Shown: piece by piece, positions 59,792 through 64,000 of the stretch
Position numbering within the stretch: the first letter of the stretch is position 1
Layout: the number at the start of each line of letters is the position of its first letter
DNA from: Streptomyces sp. 1222.5
Lineage (GTDB): Bacteria > Actinomycetota > Actinomycetes > Streptomycetales > Streptomycetaceae
NCBI RefSeq assembly: GCF_900105245.1
Contig: NZ_FNSZ01000001.1
Span: 5,330,001 to 5,394,000 of the forward strand
DNA: 64,000 nt
Reading direction: 5' to 3'
The notes under the pieces: model-generated
Database searches by the model: none
What the model was told of the DNA's origin: nothing
Seen by the model: only the letters and a program-made list of their open reading frames with translations
Program-made: the position numbers and the translations under genes

Positions 59792-60589
59792 TCAGAGGAC
59801 CGCGCTGAGGAATTCCCGGGTGCGTTCCTGTTCCGGATCACCGAAGATCTGCTCCGGCGGACCCGCCTCGATCACCCGACCGGAGTCGAACATCAGCACC
59901 TGGTCGGAGATGTCGCGGGCGAAACCCATCTCGTGGGTCACGCACAGCATGGTGATGTCGGTGCTGCGGGCGATGTCCCTGAGCAGATCGAGGACCCCCG
60001 CGACCAGCTCCGGGTCCAGCGCCGAGGTCACCTCGTCCAGCAGCAGGACCCGGGGCCGCATCGCCAGCGCCCGGGCGATCGCCACCCGCTGCTGCTGGCC
60101 GCCGGAGAGCCGGGTGGGCCGGGCGTCGCACTTGTCGGCGAGCCCCACCAGGTCCAGCAGCTCCCGGGCCCGTGCCTCGGCCTCGTCCTTGGACATGCCG
60201 AGCACCCGGACCGGTGCCTCGGTGATGTTCCGCAGCACCGACATGTTCGGGAACAGGTTGAACTGCTGGAACACCATCCCGATCTTCTTGCGCACCTCCC
60301 GGATCTGCTTCTCCGGCGCGGGGAACAGACGCTCCCCGTCGACGGTGATGACGCCCTCGTCCGGTTTCGTGAGGGTCATCAGCAGCCGGAGGATCGTGGT
60401 CTTTCCGGAACCGGACGGACCGATCAGGGTCACGTGCTTGCCGGGCTCGACGGCGAAGTTCAGGTCGTCGAGGACGGTGTTGGTCCCGAAGCGCTTGGTG
60501 ACGCCCTCCAGCCGGACCAGCTCACCGCCGGCGAGGACCGTGCCGGCGCTCGCGGCGGATTCTTTCGTCAAAGGCGTGTCAGCGGACAA
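59792..60589 (-). CDS. ehuA: EhuA-like polar amino acid / ectoine ABC transporter ATPase
   Basis: The 265-residue ATPase has Walker A IGPSGSGKT, Q-loop MVFQQFNLFPNMSVLRNIT, signature LSGGQQQRVAIARALAMRP, Walker B LLLDEVTSALDPE and H-loop VTHEMGF. The Walker B reads DEVTS rather than the usual DEPTS. The start is TTG 60589, with GGAG 7 nt upstream, overlapping the ehuD stop. It provides energy for the EhuCD permeases. Confidence 0.9.
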   Translation of the reverse strand: MSADTPLTKESAASAGTVLAGGELVRLEGVTKRFGTNTVLDDLNFAVEPGKHVTLIGPSGSGKTTILRLLMTLTKPDEGVITVDGERLFPAPEKQIREVRKKIGMVFQQFNLFPNMSVLRNITEAPVRVLGMSKDEAEARARELLDLVGLADKCDARPTRLSGGQQQRVAIARALAMRPRVLLLDEVTSALDPELVAGVLDLLRDIARSTDITMLCVTHEMGFARDISDQVLMFDSGRVIEAGPPEQIFGDPEQERTREFLSAVL

Positions 60590-61229
60590 GGCGTCGCTCC
60601 AGGGCTCGCATCAGAAGGGAGGCCAGATAGGAGATGAGGATGAAGGCCACCCCGATCACGGTCAGGGGCTCGGTGAACTGGAAGTGCTCCTGGGAGAAGA
60701 GCCGGGCGTGCCCGAGCATCTCCAGCACGGTGATCACCATCAGCAGGGGCGTGTCCTTCAGCATGGAGATCACGTAGTTGCCCAGCGCGGGCACCACCCT
60801 GCGGATCGCCTGCGGCAGGATCACCGCGGTCCAGGTCCGCGCCCGGGGCAGGTTCAGCGCCGTGGCCGCCTCCCACTGGCCGGCCGGCACCGCCTCGATG
60901 CCGGCCCGGTAGACCTGCATCGTGTACGTCGAGTAGTGCAGGCCGATCGCGAACACGCCGGTGGCCAGCGCCGAGAAGGTCAGACCCCACTCGGGCAGCA
61001 CGTAGAAGAGGAAGAACAGCTGGACCAGCAGCGGGGTGTTGCGCACGAACTCGGTGACCACCCCGACCGGCCAGCGCACCCACCGGGTCGGCGTCCGCAT
61101 CAGCAGCGTCCACACCAGACCGAGGGAGAAGGACAGCAGCGACCCGAGGGCCACGGCCTGAAGGGTGACCAGCAGCCCCTTCCAGAAGTCCGGCATGAAG
61201 TCGCTCACGGCGTTCCAGTCCCACTTCAT
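60579..61229 (-). CDS. ehuD: EhuD-like ABC transporter permease
   Basis: The 216-residue protein is a HisM/GlnP-type permease: FWKGLLVTLQAVALGSLLSFSLGLVWTLLMRTP, VVTEFVRNTPLLVQLFFLFYVLP and the EAA-like loop AGIEAVPAGQWEAATALNLPRARTWTAVILPQAIRRVVPALGN. Its ATG overlaps the ehuC stop (ATGA). Confidence 0.9.
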   Translation of the reverse strand: MKWDWNAVSDFMPDFWKGLLVTLQAVALGSLLSFSLGLVWTLLMRTPTRWVRWPVGVVTEFVRNTPLLVQLFFLFYVLPEWGLTFSALATGVFAIGLHYSTYTMQVYRAGIEAVPAGQWEAATALNLPRARTWTAVILPQAIRRVVPALGNYVISMLKDTPLLMVITVLEMLGHARLFSQEHFQFTEPLTVIGVAFILISYLASLLMRALERRLVR

Positions 61230-61945
61230 GCGACCCGTCCCCCCACTCCGGTCGTCTGCGCCCGCTTCAGCTCACGCGAAGCCGAGAACGTCCCGGCGTC
61301 CTTGCCGACCCCGGCCTTCAGCCGCTTCTCCAGGGAGCGCATCAGCCGGGTCAGCACGAAGGCGATGGCGAAGTAGATCAGCAGGACGTACGTGTAGATC
61401 TCCGCGCTCTGCTGCAACGCGAGCCGCACCAGGTTGGCGCTGAAGGTCAGATCGCCCATGCCCATGACCGACACCAGAGCGGTGCCCTTGAGCAGTTCGA
61501 CGAGCAGGTTGCAGAAGGAGGGGATCATCTCCGGCACCGCCTGCGGCAGCACGATCAGCCGCATCCGCTCCCAGGGCGTGAAGCTGAGCGCGATCCCGCC
61601 CTCCTTCTGCGCCGGTTCGACCGCGTTCAGCGCGCCGCGCACGATCTCCGAGCCGTACGCGCCGTACGTCAGCCCGAGCGCCAGCGTGGCCGCCCACATC
61701 GGCACCAGCTGCCAGCCGAAGGCGACGGGCAGCACGAAGAAGATGAAGAAGATCATCACCAGCGCCGAGGTGCCGCGGAACACTTCGGTGTAGAAACCGG
61801 CGGCGAAGCGCACGATCCACAACCGGTGGGTGCGCGCCATGCCGACGGCGAACGACACTGCCGCGGACAGCAGCGCGCTGAACACGAGCAACTGGACGGT
61901 CGTCCATACGCCCGTCAGTACGAGTTCCCAGAGCCCCGAGGTCAT
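61226..61945 (-). CDS. ehuC: EhuC-like ABC transporter permease
   Basis: The 239-residue membrane protein has GVWTTVQLLVFSALLSAAVSFAVGMART, FYTEVFRGTSALVMIFFIFFVLP, and the EAA loop GALNAVEPAQKEGGIALSFTPWERMRLIVLPQAVPEMIPSF. It overlaps the ehuB stop and the ehuD start by 4 nt each (ATGA), so the whole operon is translationally coupled. Confidence 0.9.
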   Translation of the reverse strand: MTSGLWELVLTGVWTTVQLLVFSALLSAAVSFAVGMARTHRLWIVRFAAGFYTEVFRGTSALVMIFFIFFVLPVAFGWQLVPMWAATLALGLTYGAYGSEIVRGALNAVEPAQKEGGIALSFTPWERMRLIVLPQAVPEMIPSFCNLLVELLKGTALVSVMGMGDLTFSANLVRLALQQSAEIYTYVLLIYFAIAFVLTRLMRSLEKRLKAGVGKDAGTFSASRELKRAQTTGVGGRVA

Positions 61946-62868
61946 CCGCCGCACAGCCCCTTCGCGGTCAGGTCCGTCATCTCGGCCTCGGTGAACCCGA
62001 ACGGCCGCAGGATGCGGAGCAGTTCCCCGCTCTTCTTCAGCTTGTGCAACTCGGCGTTGAAGGCGTCCCGCAGCCCGGTCTCGGTCGGCCGGAACGCGAA
62101 CGCCCCGCCGTCGACGTGTGGTTTGCCCTTGACCAGTGGGGTGAACGGCTTGGTGGCCTCCGCCTTGGAGGACTTCTTGACCACCTCGCGGGTGGTCAGC
62201 GCCGTCCCCGCGAAGACGTCGACGCGGCCCGCCTCGACCGCGTTCAGCCCCGCGACCTGGTCCGGGACGATGAGGATGTCGCTCTCCTCGTACCCGGCCT
62301 CCACCGCGTACTGGATCTCGGCGTAGCCGGTGCCGGTGGCGAACTTCGCCTTCTTCGCCACGACGTCCCGGTAGGAGTGCAACCCCTTCGGGTTCCCCTT
62401 GCGGACGATGAACGAATCCAGCATCTGGTAGTCCGGATCGGCGAAGATCACCTGCTCGCAGCGCTCGGGGTTCACGTACATCCCCGCGGCCACCACGTCG
62501 AACTGCTGCGAGTTGAGTCCGGGGATGAGCGAGCCGAACTCCGTCGGCACCGGCTGCACCCGGTCCACCCCGAGCCGCTTGAAGATCACCTTCGCCAGCT
62601 CGGGCGCCTCACCGGTGAGCTGTCCGTCCGTGTCGATGTACCCGAAGGGGATCTCACCGGCGATCCCGAGCCGGACGACGCCCTGCGCGCGCAGCCGGCC
62701 GAGCAGGTCGCCGCCGTTCTTGCCGGACGCCACCGCCACTCGTGTGCAGCCCGCGGCACCCAGCGCGCCGAGCGCGCCGAGGGCGGAGACGCCCGCGAGG
62801 ACCGAGCGGCGGCTGCGTCTGTGATCCGGCCCGGATGTGTGTACGTCGTTCCCAAGTGGTGGAGCCAT
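61942..62868 (-). CDS. ehuB: EhuB-like ectoine/hydroxyectoine-type substrate-binding lipoprotein
   Basis: The 308-residue lipoprotein has a twin-arginine-like RRSRRSV and lipobox LGAAGC (Cys41). The binding fold reads VVRLGIAGEIPFGYIDTDGQLTGEAPELAKVIFKRLG, LIPGLNSQQFDVVAAGMYVNPERCEQVIFADPDYQ, GTGYAEIQYAVEAG, NAVEAGRVDVFAGTALTTREV. These fit the EhuB family, though ligand specificity for ectoine is inferred. ATG 62868 is 47 bp from the divergent DUF3830 start. Confidence 0.85.
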   Translation of the reverse strand: MAPPLGNDVHTSGPDHRRSRRSVLAGVSALGALGALGAAGCTRVAVASGKNGGDLLGRLRAQGVVRLGIAGEIPFGYIDTDGQLTGEAPELAKVIFKRLGVDRVQPVPTEFGSLIPGLNSQQFDVVAAGMYVNPERCEQVIFADPDYQMLDSFIVRKGNPKGLHSYRDVVAKKAKFATGTGYAEIQYAVEAGYEESDILIVPDQVAGLNAVEAGRVDVFAGTALTTREVVKKSSKAEATKPFTPLVKGKPHVDGGAFAFRPTETGLRDAFNAELHKLKKSGELLRILRPFGFTEAEMTDLTAKGLCGG

Positions 62869-62915
62869 GGCGGCGCGGCTACCCAAGGGCCTCCCGGCTA
62901 TGCACCCTGGATTTC

Positions 62916-63410
62916 ATGGCCGATCGATTCGTCACCGTCTCGCTCGACAAGCGGGACGTTCACTGCACCGCACGACTGTTGGACGACCGCGCGCCTCTGA
63001 CCTGCGCGGCAGTGTGGGAGGCACTGCCGCTCACCGGCGACGTCTACCACGCCAAGTACGCGCGCAACGAGATCTACGCCCTGTTCCCACCCTTCGCCTC
63101 CACGGAACCCCCACTGGAGAACCCGACGGTCACCCCGATTCCCGGCGACCTCTGTTACTTCTCCTTCACCGGCGCCGAACTCGGCACGAAGGCCTACGGC
63201 TACGACCGTGAGGTCCGCCCCGGCACCACCGTCGTCGACCTCGCCCTGTTCTACGAGCGCAACAACCTGCTGCTGAACGGGGACGTCGGCTGGGTGCCGG
63301 GGATCGTCTGGGGTCAGGTGACCGACGGCCTCGACGCGATGGCCGAGGCCTGCAACGACCTGTGGCGGACGGGAGCGGCGGGGGAGACGCTCAGCTTCCG
63401 GCGGGCCTGA
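62916..63410 (+). CDS. DUF3830 family protein
   Basis: The 164-residue cyclophilin-like protein has RFVTVSLDKRDVHCTARLLDDRAPLTCAAVWEALPLTGDVYHAKYARNEIYALFPPF, TPIPGDLCYFSF, LALFYERNNLLLNGDVGWVPGIVWGQV. DUF3830 genes often sit with amidases or cyclic-amide catabolic genes. No ribosome site is seen; a TATGCA about 12 nt before ATG suggests a short or leaderless transcript. It converges on the amidase, overlapping by 20 bp. Confidence 0.85.
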   Translation: MADRFVTVSLDKRDVHCTARLLDDRAPLTCAAVWEALPLTGDVYHAKYARNEIYALFPPFASTEPPLENPTVTPIPGDLCYFSFTGAELGTKAYGYDREVRPGTTVVDLALFYERNNLLLNGDVGWVPGIVWGQVTDGLDAMAEACNDLWRTGAAGETLSFRRA

Positions 63411-64000
63411 CGAGCCCCGGCAGCGCCTGCCCCGCCTCGTACAGCGCGTGCGCCGCCCGCAGCACCAGATCGTCCCGGTGCCGGGCGGCCACGAGCTGCA
63501 TGCCCACCGGCAGCCCGTCCCCGTCCGTGCCGACCGGAACCGTGGCGGCGGGCTGCTGGGTCAGGTTGAAGGGGTAGGTGAACGGCGTCCACCCCGTCCA
63601 GCGCCGCAGCCCCGAACCCCGCGGCACCTCCGCACCGGCCTCGAACGCCGTCACCGGCAGCGTCGGCGTGACCAGCAGGTCGTACGTCTCGTGGAAGCGT
63701 CCCATGCGCCGCCCCAGGCCCATCCGGACGTCGACCGCCGCCAGATATTCCAGCGCGGAGTACCGGGACCCCTGCGCGCAGATCTCCCCCAGTCCCGGGT
63801 CGAGCAGCTGCCGCAGCCGGGGCGGGAACCGCTGGGTGAGCCGGGCGGCACCGCTGAACCACAGCGTGTGGAAGGCCTCCACCGGATCGCTGAGGTCGGG
63901 GTCGGTCTCCTCCACGTACGCACCGAGGTCCGCGAGCCGGGCGACCGCCCGCCGCACCGCCGCGGCGACCCCCGGCCGCACCGCCACCTGCCCGCCCAGG
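63391..64000 (-). CDS. Amidase (AmiE/GatA signature family), C-terminal part
   Basis: The gene runs off the window, which shows its last 202 or so residues. These include YDLLVTPTLPVTAFEAGAEVP, WTPFTYPFNLTQQPAATVPVGTDGDGLPVGMQLVAARHRDDLVLRAAHALYEA, the C-terminal amidase-signature region. The Ser-cis-Ser-Lys catalytic triad is outside the window. It would hydrolyse an amide, possibly from the substrate taken up by the ehu-type transporter. Confidence 0.9.
   Translation of the reverse strand, partial: LGGQVAVRPGVAAAVRRAVARLADLGAYVEETDPDLSDPVEAFHTLWFSGAARLTQRFPPRLRQLLDPGLGEICAQGSRYSALEYLAAVDVRMGLGRRMGRFHETYDLLVTPTLPVTAFEAGAEVPRGSGLRRWTGWTPFTYPFNLTQQPAATVPVGTDGDGLPVGMQLVAARHRDDLVLRAAHALYEAGQALPGLVRPAGS

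Overview
The window is high-GC actinobacterial DNA, and almost certainly a Streptomyces chromosome core arm. Evidence includes very GC-rich third codon positions, GTG starts, class E and class F sortases, a DasR-type operator, the cslA/glxA/cslZ tip-glycan genes and tRNA genes without an encoded CCA end. The general gene order, from bcp and rdgB to the cslA/glxA locus and an ehu-type ABC operon, fits the core gene order I remember from Streptomyces coelicolor.

Layout. 0-10.6 kb: 3' end of a peroxiredoxin, a decayed HNH endonuclease locus, a tRNA with anticodon UAG, rdgB, an SGNH esterase, a DUF445 membrane protein, an MFS transporter, a frameshifted AraC/DJ-1 regulator, small proteins and a secreted lamin-tail protein. 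11.3-23.6 kb: a roughly 12.4 kb defence island, visibly less GC-rich on its left side. 23.8-35.4 kb: housekeeping genes including a SEC-C protein, a class E sortase, an MFS/HxlR pair with two matching operators, a YidC-like insertase, an FAH-family hydrolase, an F420-type oxidoreductase and a Gfo/Idh/MocA gene divergent from a ROK regulator. 35.5-44.3 kb: a predicted sortase substrate, then an aminoethylphosphonate uptake and breakdown operon with a HutC/PhnF-like regulator and a deleted phosphatase relic. 44.4-56.3 kb: a HAD phosphatase, a class F sortase, the cslZ / glxA-cslA glycan locus, a FadR-type regulator, two identical tRNA-Lys genes 5.7 kb apart, a peptidoglycan hydrolase, an SPFH-like protein and an AA10 lytic polysaccharide monooxygenase. 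56.4-64 kb: a DUF3592 protein, an acyl-CoA ligase, an IclR regulator, an ehuBCDA-type ABC transporter operon, a DUF3830 protein and the end of an amidase.

The defence island is the most unusual part. It joins a NaeI-type restriction endonuclease, with all four active-site positions conserved, to a cytosine-5 methyltransferase, a Vsr mismatch endonuclease, a MORC/MutL-like GHKL ATPase, a Z1-domain helicase-like ATPase, an SNF2 helicase, a ParB-like protein, an HNH-like zinc protein that appears to lack its catalytic histidine, and an HTH regulator. The genes form two minus-strand operons (GHKL-Z1-NaeI-Vsr and HNH-ParB-SNF2), with the regulator and methyltransferase on the plus strand. It resembles the MORC/Z1/Vsr restriction systems predicted by comparative genomics (Iyer, Abhiman and Aravind, 2008), but with NaeI as the nuclease and an extra helicase module.
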